Origin: Maribacter sp. 4G9
GTDB lineage: Bacteria; Bacteroidota; Bacteroidia; Flavobacteriales; Flavobacteriaceae
Assembly: GCF_002742265.1 (NCBI RefSeq)
Contig: NZ_MDGL01000007.1
Span: 124,001-188,000 of the forward strand
DNA length: 64,000 nt
Reading direction: 5' to 3'
A program made the position numbers and the translations under genes. Under the pieces are notes generated by a model that worked only from the letters and a program-made list of their open reading frames with translations, made no database searches and had not been told where the DNA came from. Of the stretch, positions 49,530 to 58,547 are shown one piece after another (position 1 is the stretch's first letter; every line of letters starts with the position of its first letter).

Positions 49530-51032
49530 ATGAAAAAATTAGCGCTTTTTACCCTCTTGTTTATCTCAAGCCTTTTTGTCCTTTCGCAGACTGATGATAA
49601 AGAAGAAACCGCAAAACCTATTCCCAAGGCAAGGACGTTTGAAACCATGCACCAAGGTGTTTTTGGAGGAAAGACTATCAATTATAAAGCGACGGCCAAG
49701 GAAACCTTTTTGACCAATAAAGCAGGGGACTCCATAGCTACTTTTTGGTCGGTTGCCTACACAAAAAACCCAATTGGTGATGTAACAAAAAGACCGGTAA
49801 CCTTTATTTTTAATGGGGGTCCGGGTTCGGCCTCCGTATGGCTACACATGGGGCTTTTTGGGCCTAAAATCATAAAAGTGGATTCAGAAGCCAAGAAGGA
49901 CGATGGAGCCGCTCCTTACAATCTTGTAGAAAATGAACATGGCCTTTTAGACCTTACCGATCTTGTTTTTATCGATCACGTAGGCACAGGGTACAGTCAA
50001 TTGGTGGGAAAAGGAAAAGGAAAGGACTTTTATGGGCTCAATGAGGATGTTGCCTCCTTCGCACAATTTATACGGAAATGGGTCACGGAGAACGGACGCT
50101 GGTTCTCTCCCAAGTATTTGGCCGGTGAAAGTTACGGTACCACAAGGGCCGCCTATTTGGGCAAGGCCTTGGAAAGCTCGGGCCAAAATATGGCGCTCAA
50201 CGGTATGATACTTATTTCCCAGGCACTGGATTACACGGGCTCTACCTCTATCCATTACAACATTGCCTCCTACATCACCTATTTGCCAAGCATGGCCGCC
50301 ACCGCTTGGTACCATAAAAAAGCCGGGGAAGGTAAAACTTTGGAAGCCTTTGTTGAGGAGTGTAGGGAATTTACCTATGGCGATTACACCAAGGCCCTGT
50401 ACAAGGGCAACCTTTTGGATAATACCGAAAGGAACAAAATAGCCGAAAAGCTCAGCTATTTTACAGGGCTGGACAAAGACTATATCTTAAGGTCCAACTT
50501 GCGGGTTCTTGTAGAACGATTTCAGAAAAAGCTTTTGGAGGACAAAGGGTTGGCCATTGGTCGATTGGATGGAAGGTTTATGGGCGATGAATCCGATGAT
50601 GTTGCCGAAAGGCCTCATTTAGGAGATCCGGCAAGCTACCAAATTGGTGCGGCTTATACCGCGGGGATCAACCATTATTTTGCGGCCGATTTAAAAATTG
50701 ACATGGACAGACCCTACATAACCTCCGGAGGTGGCGAGGGATGGCGATGGCGCACCGTCCCAGATGGGCAATACTGGGAACCGATGCCCGTGAACACGGC
50801 GCCTTTTCTTGGTGAGACCATGAGGCGCAACCCAGAAATGAAGGTAATGGTCGCCAACGGGTACTATGATCTTATTACGCCTTTTTTTGATGCCGAATAC
50901 ACCTTTGCAAGAAACGGTATTGTAACCGAAAGGGTTTCCATGAAATATTATGAGGCCGGCCACATGATGTATACCCATGAACCCGATCTTAGTAAACTGT
51001 CGGAGGATATTCGGGCATTTTTAACCCAATAA
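49530..51032 (+). CDS. S10-family serine carboxypeptidase, secreted
   Basis: 500 residues. Signal 'KKLALFTLLFISSLFVLSQ'. S10 features: 'RPVTFIFNGGPGSASVWLHMGLFGPKII' (NGGPG oxyanion), 'LVFIDHVGTGYSQ', nucleophile elbow 'YLAGESYGTTRAAYLGKAL' (G-E-S-Y-G), Asp in 'VMVANGYYDLITPFFDAEYTF' and His in 'MKYYEAGHMMYTHEPD'. Removes C-terminal residues in the periplasm or outside. The PqqB-like MBL gene begins with TTG 4 nt after its stop, so a transcript continues into 51037 and probably the kinase at 51997. Confidence 0.93.
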   Translation: MKKLALFTLLFISSLFVLSQTDDKEETAKPIPKARTFETMHQGVFGGKTINYKATAKETFLTNKAGDSIATFWSVAYTKNPIGDVTKRPVTFIFNGGPGSASVWLHMGLFGPKIIKVDSEAKKDDGAAPYNLVENEHGLLDLTDLVFIDHVGTGYSQLVGKGKGKDFYGLNEDVASFAQFIRKWVTENGRWFSPKYLAGESYGTTRAAYLGKALESSGQNMALNGMILISQALDYTGSTSIHYNIASYITYLPSMAATAWYHKKAGEGKTLEAFVEECREFTYGDYTKALYKGNLLDNTERNKIAEKLSYFTGLDKDYILRSNLRVLVERFQKKLLEDKGLAIGRLDGRFMGDESDDVAERPHLGDPASYQIGAAYTAGINHYFAADLKIDMDRPYITSGGGEGWRWRTVPDGQYWEPMPVNTAPFLGETMRRNPEMKVMVANGYYDLITPFFDAEYTFARNGIVTERVSMKYYEAGHMMYTHEPDLSKLSEDIRAFLTQ

Positions 51033-51036
51033 TAGG

Positions 51037-51990
51037 TTGAGGTTTGGTTGCTTAAATATCGCTCTTCTTGTCCTTATGCCCCACCTAAACTTTGCGCAGG
51101 CTTCACTTGTCACCAATGAAAAGGAAGGCGTGAAAGTATTTGTTTTGGGAACGGTCCAGGACGGGGGAAGCCCTCACATAGGCTGCGAAAAAGAGTGTTG
51201 TGCGCAACTTTTTGAAAAGGGTGACTTATCCAGAAAAATAGTTTCCCTTGGCGTCGTCGATTTTAAAAATAACAAAACATTCCTTCTAGAGGCAACACCG
51301 GATATACCCAAACAACTTAGGGGTTTAAGGTTGAATGCGCCGTTCAAGGAAAACGATTACCCAGATGGTATTTTTCTTACCCATGCCCATATTGGCCACT
51401 ATAGCGGACTCATGTATTTGGGCAAGGAAGCGGCAAACACGAAAAATATTTCGGTATATACGATGCCTAAAATGCATCGGTTTTTGAGTGAAAACGGGCC
51501 ATGGGGCCAATTGGTGGCCAATAACAACATACGCCTTGTTCAAGCTGAAAATGAAAAAGCAATACCTATTTCGGACCAACTGACGGTAATCCCCTTTACG
51601 GTACCTCATCGTGATGAATACTCGGAAACCGTGGGCTACAAGATAATAGGGCCGAACAAAACCTTACTTTTTATTCCGGATATCGATAAGTGGGAAAAGT
51701 GGGATAAAGACATTCGGGAAGAAATCAAAAGCGTGGACTATGCCTTTATAGATGCCACATTTTTTGATGCCGAAGAAATCGATTATAGGGATATTTCAGA
51801 AATTCCCCATCCCTTCGTCATTGAAAGTATGCAACTATTCCAAGGGCTTTCAATATCGGAAAAAAATAAAATTCATTTCATCCACTTCAACCATACCAAT
51901 CCTTTATTGAACAGGGATTCCCAGCAGACTCAAAAAGTATTGGAAGAGGGCTTTCAAATCGCCAGAAAGGATATGGTCTTTAAATTATAA
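51037..51990 (+). CDS. PqqB-like MBL-fold metallo-hydrolase, exported
   Basis: 317 residues from a TTG start 4 nt after the S10 stop. Signal 'CLNIALLVLMPHLNFAQ'. The region 'VKVFVLGTVQDGGSPHIGCEKECCAQLF' corresponds to the PqqB start ('LGSAAGGGFPQWNC'-like), and 'LTHAHIGHYSGLMYLGKEA' is the MBL metal motif in the PqqB-type form HAHIGH. 'LLFIPDIDKWEKWDKDI' and 'HFIHFNHTNP' are later ligands. Unlike PqqB proper it is exported. A PQQ dehydrogenase lies 0.9 kb downstream. Role in PQQ handling is an inference. Confidence 0.82.
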   Translation: MRFGCLNIALLVLMPHLNFAQASLVTNEKEGVKVFVLGTVQDGGSPHIGCEKECCAQLFEKGDLSRKIVSLGVVDFKNNKTFLLEATPDIPKQLRGLRLNAPFKENDYPDGIFLTHAHIGHYSGLMYLGKEAANTKNISVYTMPKMHRFLSENGPWGQLVANNNIRLVQAENEKAIPISDQLTVIPFTVPHRDEYSETVGYKIIGPNKTLLFIPDIDKWEKWDKDIREEIKSVDYAFIDATFFDAEEIDYRDISEIPHPFVIESMQLFQGLSISEKNKIHFIHFNHTNPLLNRDSQQTQKVLEEGFQIARKDMVFKL

Positions 51991-51996
51991 TTTGTT

Positions 51997-52860
51997 TTGG
52001 ACAAAGAGCTTATAGAACATCTCAACTATATTCTATGCATAAAAATAGAGCGGGTTTCGCGGGTTTCCGGAGGGGATATATCCAAGGCCTATTTGTTGGA
52101 GTCCGAAACTGAAAGGTTCTTTTGTAAGCTTAATACCGAGAAAATGGCGTTATCCATGTTCACTGCGGAAAAAAATGCACTTCATGCCCTGTTGAAAACA
52201 GGAGCCATAGCCGCTCCACAGCCCTTTCAGGTTGAACCTTACAAAGACGGTGCCTTTATCCTGATGGAATACATTGAGAGTAAAAGAGCGAATACTGAGG
52301 ACATGACTCTTTTTGGGCGCCAACTTGCAAAACTACACCAAGCATCGGTCAAAAATGAGTTTGGTCTGGAGGAAGATAATTTTATAGGCAGTTTGCCCCA
52401 ATCCAACAAAAAGGATTTGGACTGGGCTAGATTTTATGTGGAAGAACGAATGCTTCCCCAATTAAAATTAGCTTTTGACAAGGGGTTATTGGGGAGTGAT
52501 GAAATCCCTTCAGAAGATACGATGATGATGGTCTGTACCGATATGTTTCCCAAAGTATCCCCTTCTTTACTGCTTGGGGATTTGTGGAGCGGTAATTATT
52601 TAATTTCAAACCATGGGGTTCCTTTTTTAATAGACCCCGCAGTTTATCGGGGACATCACGAAGTAGATATTGCCATGACAAAGCTTTTTGGAGGTTTTGG
52701 GGATTCCTTTTATAGGGCATACAGAGAAATCATGCCTCCTGAACCGGGTGAAAACGAACGAACGGATTTGTATCAACTGTACTATCTCCTCGTGCATTTA
52801 AACCTGTTTGGGAATTCTTATAAACCAGCTGTCAAAAGAATTTTAGCTACTTACTTTTAG
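51997..52860 (+). CDS. Fructosamine kinase family protein
   Basis: 287 residues, TTG start 6 nt after the PqqB-like gene. FN3K-type kinase fold: 'VSRVSGGDISKAYLLESETERFFCKLNTE' (glycine loop and Lys), 'AFILMEYIESKRA', catalytic 'LLLGDLWSGNYLISNHGVPFLIDPAVYRGHHEVDIAMTKLFGGF' where GDLWSGN is the phosphotransfer loop and D-P-A-V-Y the metal-binding DFG equivalent. Bacterial homologues deglycate proteins or phosphorylate ribulosamines. Cytosolic. Probably co-transcribed with 49530 and 51037. Confidence 0.9.
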   Translation: MDKELIEHLNYILCIKIERVSRVSGGDISKAYLLESETERFFCKLNTEKMALSMFTAEKNALHALLKTGAIAAPQPFQVEPYKDGAFILMEYIESKRANTEDMTLFGRQLAKLHQASVKNEFGLEEDNFIGSLPQSNKKDLDWARFYVEERMLPQLKLAFDKGLLGSDEIPSEDTMMMVCTDMFPKVSPSLLLGDLWSGNYLISNHGVPFLIDPAVYRGHHEVDIAMTKLFGGFGDSFYRAYREIMPPEPGENERTDLYQLYYLLVHLNLFGNSYKPAVKRILATYF

Positions 52861-52895
52861 GCTTTTGGTTATCTTTATTTCAAACTCGATCCTTC

Positions 52896-55112
52896 ATGAA
52901 AATAGTAAACTACCTTGGGGCGATCCCACAAGGCATTCGCAAGAAACAAATTTTTGATTTCGAGGCAAGCCTCGGGGTAATATGCCCTTTGGCGGTGCCA
53001 ATTAAAATAAGTACCGTCTTTTTACTTTCCCTCGTTTTGGTTTCCTGCGAAACGGAAAAAACAACAGCAACAGCAAAAAAGGAATATGCCACTTGGTCAT
53101 CCTACTTGGGAGATTCTGGAAGAACCCATTTTTCAACGTTGTCCCAAATAAACAAAGAAAATGTGGAAAGGCTTAAATTGGCTTGGACCTATGAAGCGGA
53201 GGATTGGGGTCAAATGCAAATGAACCCCATCGTGGTGGATTCAATCCTATATGGCGTGACAGCAGCCCTTAGAGTCGTGGCCCTCCAATCAGGAACCGGG
53301 GAGGAACTTTGGCAGTTTGGGGATTCCGTTAAAGTTTGGCATTCCACGAGTCGTGGCGTTTCCTATTGGTCCAAAGGAGAGGACAAAAGGATTCTTTGTA
53401 CTCGTGGTGCCTATCTCTATGCTCTGGATGCCTTAAGCGGTAAACCCATAGCATCCTTTGGTGAGAATGGCAGAATTGATTTACGCTCAGGTATGGACGA
53501 AAGTGCCCAAAACAAGTTTGTCATCTCCAATACCCCGGGCACAGTTTTTAAGGACTTGATTGTAATGCCGCTTCGGGTATCGGAAGGAGTGGGGGCGGCT
53601 CCTGGAGATATAATGGCTTTCAACATCATTACCGGCAAGCTGGAATGGTCCTTTCACACCATACCTCGTCCCGGTGAATTTGGCCATGAGACCTGGGAAG
53701 ATTCCACGGCCTATAAAAGCCCCCTTGTGGGAGCGGCCAATAATTGGGCCGGCATGGCCGTAGACGAGGAGGCTGAAATCATTTATGTGCCCACTGGCTC
53801 GGCTGCGCCGGACTTTTACGGAGGTGTCCGGCTTGGACAGAACTTGTTTTCCAACTCGCTATTGGCCTTAAATGCGAATACGGGAGTACGGCTTTGGCAC
53901 TTTCAGTTTACCCATCATGATATTTGGGACCGTGATCCACCTGCTCCGCCCAACCTGTTGATGGTGGAAAGGGACGGTAAAAAAATACCCGCAGTGGCCC
54001 AAGTGACCAAGCAGGGATATGTTTTCGTGTTTAACCGGTTGACGGGCGAGCCGCTTTTTGACATAGAGGAAATACCGTTTCCCAAATCGGAATTGGAAGG
54101 GGAAGAAACTTGGGCCACACAACCCATACCCAAAAGTCCAAAACCCTTTGCAAGGCTTTCCCAAGAGCTCACGGAGGCGAATATTAGTCCGTTTGCGGAA
54201 AACAGAGATGAGTTATTGGACGTCTTTGCTTCGGCGGACAAAAGATTTTATGCCCCACCAAATATTGCTCCTGTTCTATTGTTGCCTGGTTATGACGGGG
54301 CTGCAGAATGGGGTGGGGCCTCTGTAGATCCGGAAGATGGAATTCTTTATGTTAATTCCAACGAAATGGCTTGGATGCTGGGTGTTATTGAAAATAATGA
54401 AGAGGCTTATGACGGCCCCTTGGGCGAAAGTACCTATCAAAAATATTGCGTAACCTGTCATCAACCTGATAGAAAAGGAAATGTGGGCAGTGGTTATCCC
54501 TCGTTGCTTGACGTGCAACTACGGAAGGAAAAAAACGAAGTGTCACAGATCATTACCAACGGAAAAGGAATGATGACCGGTTTTCCCCAACTTTCCAAGG
54601 AAGAAATGGACGCCTTATTACTGTTTCTTTTTGATGAAGAAATAAAACACACCGTTGCGGATGAGATTGCCCAAAATACCGAAACACAAGAAAAATACAA
54701 ACATGCCGGATATACCAAGTTCTTGGACAGCAATGGTCTTCCTGCAATTAATCCTCCTTGGGGTACGATGCATGCCATCGATTTGAATACCGGAAACTTT
54801 AAATGGTCCATTCCCTTTGGCAACACTCCGGAGTTGGGGAAAGAGGGTATAGGTACGGGAACGGAAAATTATGGCGGTGCCGTGGTTACGGAAAATGGCC
54901 TGTTGTTCATTGCAGCGACAAAAGATGGGTTTTTCAGGGCTTTTGATAAGGAAAATGGCACTCTTCTTTGGGAATATGAGCTGCCGGCTCCGGCATTCGC
55001 CACGCCCGCCATGTACGAGTTTAACGGAAAGCAGTATATTGCCATTGCTTGTGGTGGGGAGAAACTCGGTACCAAAAAAGGAAATAAAATAATTGCCTTT
55101 GCCCTACCCTAA
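52896..55112 (+). CDS. PQQ-dependent dehydrogenase with cytochrome c domain, lipoprotein
   Basis: 738 residues from the first ATG. The lipobox 'LVLVSCET' lies near residue 51, so a start at a TTG/GTG near 52989-52998 is also possible. Beta-propeller quinoprotein: 'YATWSSYLGDSGRTHFSTLSQINKENVERLKLAWTYEAEDWGQMQMNPIVVDSILYG' and 'LWHFQFTHHDIWDRDPPAPPNLL'. A cytochrome c insertion 'YQKYCVTCHQPDRKGNVGSGYPSLLDV' (CxxCH) follows, then the final propeller blades ending 'YIAIACGGEKLGTKKGNKIIAFALP'. Resembles membrane-associated glucose or sugar dehydrogenases of Bacteroidota. Periplasmic oxidation feeds electrons through the heme. A hairpin CGAGGC-aa-GCCTCG (52961-52974) lies in the first codons. Confidence 0.9.
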   Translation: MKIVNYLGAIPQGIRKKQIFDFEASLGVICPLAVPIKISTVFLLSLVLVSCETEKTTATAKKEYATWSSYLGDSGRTHFSTLSQINKENVERLKLAWTYEAEDWGQMQMNPIVVDSILYGVTAALRVVALQSGTGEELWQFGDSVKVWHSTSRGVSYWSKGEDKRILCTRGAYLYALDALSGKPIASFGENGRIDLRSGMDESAQNKFVISNTPGTVFKDLIVMPLRVSEGVGAAPGDIMAFNIITGKLEWSFHTIPRPGEFGHETWEDSTAYKSPLVGAANNWAGMAVDEEAEIIYVPTGSAAPDFYGGVRLGQNLFSNSLLALNANTGVRLWHFQFTHHDIWDRDPPAPPNLLMVERDGKKIPAVAQVTKQGYVFVFNRLTGEPLFDIEEIPFPKSELEGEETWATQPIPKSPKPFARLSQELTEANISPFAENRDELLDVFASADKRFYAPPNIAPVLLLPGYDGAAEWGGASVDPEDGILYVNSNEMAWMLGVIENNEEAYDGPLGESTYQKYCVTCHQPDRKGNVGSGYPSLLDVQLRKEKNEVSQIITNGKGMMTGFPQLSKEEMDALLLFLFDEEIKHTVADEIAQNTETQEKYKHAGYTKFLDSNGLPAINPPWGTMHAIDLNTGNFKWSIPFGNTPELGKEGIGTGTENYGGAVVTENGLLFIAATKDGFFRAFDKENGTLLWEYELPAPAFATPAMYEFNGKQYIAIACGGEKLGTKKGNKIIAFALP
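52961..52974. repeat. Perfect hairpin in the 5' codons of the PQQ dehydrogenase
   Basis: CGAGGC-aa-GCCTCG, followed by GGGG. It lies between the first ATG and the signal peptide codons, so it is either coding or part of the leader if translation starts later. Confidence 0.55.
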
Positions 55113-55137
55113 TGGCTTAAGAACAAACTGACCAACG

Positions 55138-56625
55138 ATGTTAACACTATTTGAGCGCGCCAAAAGCTTTGGAGAAAGAAAGGCTATATCCTCCAATAAT
55201 CAAGATTATACCTACGACCAGCTTATAGCTTCTTCCAATGCTGTAGCTTCTAATTTGTTGGGTAATTCCACCGATTTAAATGAGGGTAGAATCACCTTTT
55301 TGGTGCCTCCCTCTTTTGAATATACGACGATTCAATGGGGGATATGGAAAGCTGGCGGAATCGCCGTGCCTTTGTGTGTTCTTCATCCCTTGCCCTCTAT
55401 ACAATATGTGTTGGAGGATACCCAAGCTAAAATGGTCATTGCACATGGGGATTTCATTGAATTTTTGAAACCTTTGGAGAGTGAACTGGGGATTTCAGTA
55501 GTTCCTATGGAAGCGATGTTTGCTGAAAATAATTCTAGTCTGCCCGATCTGTCACCGGATAGAAGAGCCATGATTCTATATACCAGTGGTACGACAAGTA
55601 AACCCAAAGGAGTAGTTACGACACATGCCAATATTGAGGCACAAATTACGGCCTTGGTAGAGGCCTGGGAATGGGAAAAGGACGACTACATTCTTAATAT
55701 TCTACCTTTACATCATGTCCATGGAATTATCAATGTGATGAGCTGTGCACTTTGGAGCGGAGCATGTTGTGAGTTTTTGCCAAAGTTCAACGAGGAAAAG
55801 GTTTGGGAAATTATTTGCTCTGGAAGGCTCACCCTTTTTATGGCAGTCCCTACGATTTATTATAAGCTAATTGCCTTTTGGGACGACGCAAACGAAGAGG
55901 AAAAGAAAAAGATGTCCGAAGCAGCATCCAAGCTTAGGTTAATGGTTTCAGGGTCTGCCGCACTTCCTGTACCTGTGCTTGAAAAATGGAGGTCCATTTC
56001 CGGCCAAACACTTTTGGAACGTTATGGAATGACGGAAATTGGCATGGGCCTATCCAATTCCTATCAAGGGGAACGAAGGCCTGGCCATGTGGGCTTGCCC
56101 TTGCCAACGGTTGAAATGCGCCTGGTAGACCAAGATAACAATCCGGTAGAAGCCAATGAACCAGGGGAGTTCCAAATAAAAGGGCCTAGTGTGTTCAAGG
56201 AATATTGGCAAAAACCCGATGCAACGGAAAAAGCGTTTACAGAAGACGGCTGGTTCATTACGGGCGATATCGGCATGCTGAACAACGGACTTTACAGGAT
56301 TTTAGGTAGGGATAGTGTAGATATTATTAAGTCCGGCGGCTATAAGATTTCGGCCTTGGAAATAGAGGACGTCATGCGAAAACATGACTTTATAAACGAC
56401 TGTGCCGTTGTTGGGTTGCCCGATGAAGAGTGGGGCGAGGTCATTGCGGCGTGTATTGTTCCTTCCAACGAAGGACTAGATACCGAGGAGTTGAGCTCTT
56501 GGCTAAAGACCCTTTTGCCCGGTTATAAAATTCCGAGGAAATATATAAAAATAACTGAGTTGCCAAGGAACGTCTTGGGCAAAGTGACGAAAAACGAGGT
56601 AAAAAAGCTGTTCGAAACCAAATAA
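55138..56625 (+). CDS. Acyl-CoA synthetase, malonyl-CoA synthetase (MatB/ACSF3)-like
   Basis: 495 residues, cytosolic adenylate-forming enzyme. P-loop 'MILYTSGTTSKPKGVVTTH', A5 'LERYGMTEIGMGLSN', hinge and A8 'GWFITGDIGMLNNGLYRILGRDSVDIIKSGGYKISALEIEDVM', A10 Lys in 'PRNVLGKVTKNEV'. The sequence 'ILPLHHVHGIINVMSCALWSGACCEFLPKF' is close to MatB/ACSF3 ('LPLHHVHGLVN...LWAGA'), pointing to malonate or a methyl-malonate analogue. The 39-residue ORF begins 7 nt after its stop and leads to the symporter, so substrate uptake and activation may be coupled. Confidence 0.87.
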   Translation: MLTLFERAKSFGERKAISSNNQDYTYDQLIASSNAVASNLLGNSTDLNEGRITFLVPPSFEYTTIQWGIWKAGGIAVPLCVLHPLPSIQYVLEDTQAKMVIAHGDFIEFLKPLESELGISVVPMEAMFAENNSSLPDLSPDRRAMILYTSGTTSKPKGVVTTHANIEAQITALVEAWEWEKDDYILNILPLHHVHGIINVMSCALWSGACCEFLPKFNEEKVWEIICSGRLTLFMAVPTIYYKLIAFWDDANEEEKKKMSEAASKLRLMVSGSAALPVPVLEKWRSISGQTLLERYGMTEIGMGLSNSYQGERRPGHVGLPLPTVEMRLVDQDNNPVEANEPGEFQIKGPSVFKEYWQKPDATEKAFTEDGWFITGDIGMLNNGLYRILGRDSVDIIKSGGYKISALEIEDVMRKHDFINDCAVVGLPDEEWGEVIAACIVPSNEGLDTEELSSWLKTLLPGYKIPRKYIKITELPRNVLGKVTKNEVKKLFETK

Positions 56626-56632
56626 CCAAATT

Positions 56633-56752
56633 ATGGATATTCTAACCTGGGTTCCCTATGCGGGAATTTTAATTCTAATCATCATCAATGCGATACTTGT
56701 CCTTAAAAGGGATATCAATGTAGAGGAAAACGACCATAATCCGGAGCACTGA
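56633..56752 (+). CDS. 39-residue membrane peptide coupled to the SSS symporter
   Basis: ATG 7 nt after the acyl-CoA synthetase stop; 39 codons ending TGA, whose A is the A of the symporter ATG at 56752 (TGATG overlap). The peptide has one hydrophobic helix (residues ~6-24, 'WVPYAGILILIIINAILVL') followed by a short polar tail 'KRDINVEENDHNPEH'. The perfect overlap with the next gene and the clean helix-plus-tail layout argue for a real gene. Small helix proteins preceding SSS transporters are known in other phyla (for example DUF3311 proteins); similarity to those is not evident. Confidence 0.6.
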   Translation: MDILTWVPYAGILILIIINAILVLKRDINVEENDHNPEH

Positions 56753-58272
56753 TGGAATACTTTTACGAGCACTATGTAACCCTTATTTTAACGGCAATAT
56801 ATGTGGGCGGATGCCTTTATATCGGCTGGTTTTTTTAAAAGAAGGCTTCGGAGGGTGTTGAAGGTTTTTATGTGGCCAAAAGGGAAATTCCGGGATGGGT
56901 GATCTCATTGGCTTTTTTTTCAACCTCGGCCAGTACGAACACCTATATAGGCCAGGCAGGGAAATCTTTTGAGCTGGGACTTTCTTGGGCTTGGATGGGT
57001 TTTATTTGGACTTTTTTCTGTGTTATCTCATGGCAACTTTTAGGACCCAAAATGCGATTTCAAACCGCTAGATTAAAATCCTTTACCATCCCCGATTATT
57101 TTCATTTACGCTATAAAAGTTCCTTGGCACAAACCATAAGAGTACTTTCCGCCGTAATCATCCTCTTTGCAACGCTTTGGTATATGGTAGGCATCGCCAA
57201 AGGATGCGCCCACGTGCTTACGTCCGTTTTGGATATTCCCTACGAATATGGTTCCTTCACCATTATTGCCGTAACCTGTGCCTACACCATTTGGGGTGGC
57301 ATGTATAGTGTTTTATGGACCGATGCCATACAAGGTATCATTATGTTCGGGGTGGCCATTTTAATGTTGGCCATTCCTTTTATGTATGTCGGCGGGGTGG
57401 ATAATTTGTTTGAAACCATCTCAAATACGGAACACTTGACCAAAGCGGGTGAACGTATCAAATCCGGGTTAGTGACCTTTGGGGAATTGGTCTCGTTTTT
57501 ATACATCCTTGGAATCGGCCTTGCCGTAGGGATGAAGCAAATTTCTGAACCCAAAAACCTCATCCGTTTCTATTCGGTCAATAATTCCAAAAGTATGCGG
57601 TTCGCCATGATATGGACACCAGTTTTTTTAGGTGTTTCCCTAGTCTGTGTTATGGGTCTAGGAGCTTTGGTGCATGGCATGACAACACCGGAAGAAGCCA
57701 ACTATCTCATAAACCATACGGATGAAGTCGTCGGGTTTATGCTGGATAAGTTTGACAATAAATTGGTGAGCGGCATCTGTGTTGCCGGATTGTTTGCCGC
57801 CGGAATGTCCTCTTTGGCTTCGGTCATCATCATTATCGGGACGGCATTTGTGAAGGATATTTGGCATGTGGCCAAGCCCATGAAAGAATCTAAAATAATA
57901 CCTAGAACAAAGTGCTTCATGGCCTTTTATTGCTTAATGGTGTTTTTATTAACGCTTTACCCTATTGCCGGTATTGTAGAGCTTACCGCATTTGCCGGTG
58001 CGGTTTTCGCCGCAAGTTTTTTTCCTGCTATTTTTGGTGGACTCTATTTAAAATGGGGAACGGACTTGGGCGCCTTGACCTCTATGATCGTGGGGATATT
58101 GACCAACATTGTTTGGCGTTTTGTTTTTAGGTTCAACTACGAATCCTTAAAGGATATTCATGAAATAATACCCGCATTTATTATTTCTATGCTCACGTAT
58201 GTAGTGGTGAGTCTTATGACCAAAAGTCGCAAACCAGATGAGGCCCATTTAGACCATGTTTTTGGGCGTTGA
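56752..58272 (+). pseudogene. SSS-family sodium/solute symporter with in-frame TAA near the start
   Basis: The full reading frame from ATG 56752 encodes the first helix 'YVTLILTAIYVGGCLYIGWFF', then a TAA at 56836-56838, then continues in the same frame as 'KKASEGVEGFYVAKREIPGWVISLAFFSTSASTNTYIGQ', the usual SSS loop and second helix, to 58272 (466 codons from GTG 56872). Further SSS landmarks: 'CAYTIWGGMYSVLWTDAIQG' and 'GICVAGLFAAGMSSLASVIIIIGTAFVKDIW'. A T-to-A change at 56836 would restore Lys. Either the gene is disrupted, starts internally at 56872 without helix 1, or the stop is suppressed or a sequencing error (it lies in TTTTTTTAAAA). Confidence 0.75.
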
Positions 58273-58547
58273 TACGGGAGGTTTTAGAGAATATGAGAAA
58301 AAACGCATAAGTAAATGTTCAAAATTCCAAACTGCAAATCCCAAATTTCAAAAAGGCAGTTTGATATGAAGTGGCCATTCCGACTCCGCTCGAGATTAGA
58401 GCTCTACAAGATTATTGAGGAAGTATGTTGAAAATCATTCAAATCCTGCCGTTTGTTAATCTGGTTCACGTTAATTGATCGTCAATTCTTGAAATACTCC
58501 ATGTTTCCTCCAATATGTCGTTGTGTTGCTAGTTCCTCATTGATTTA

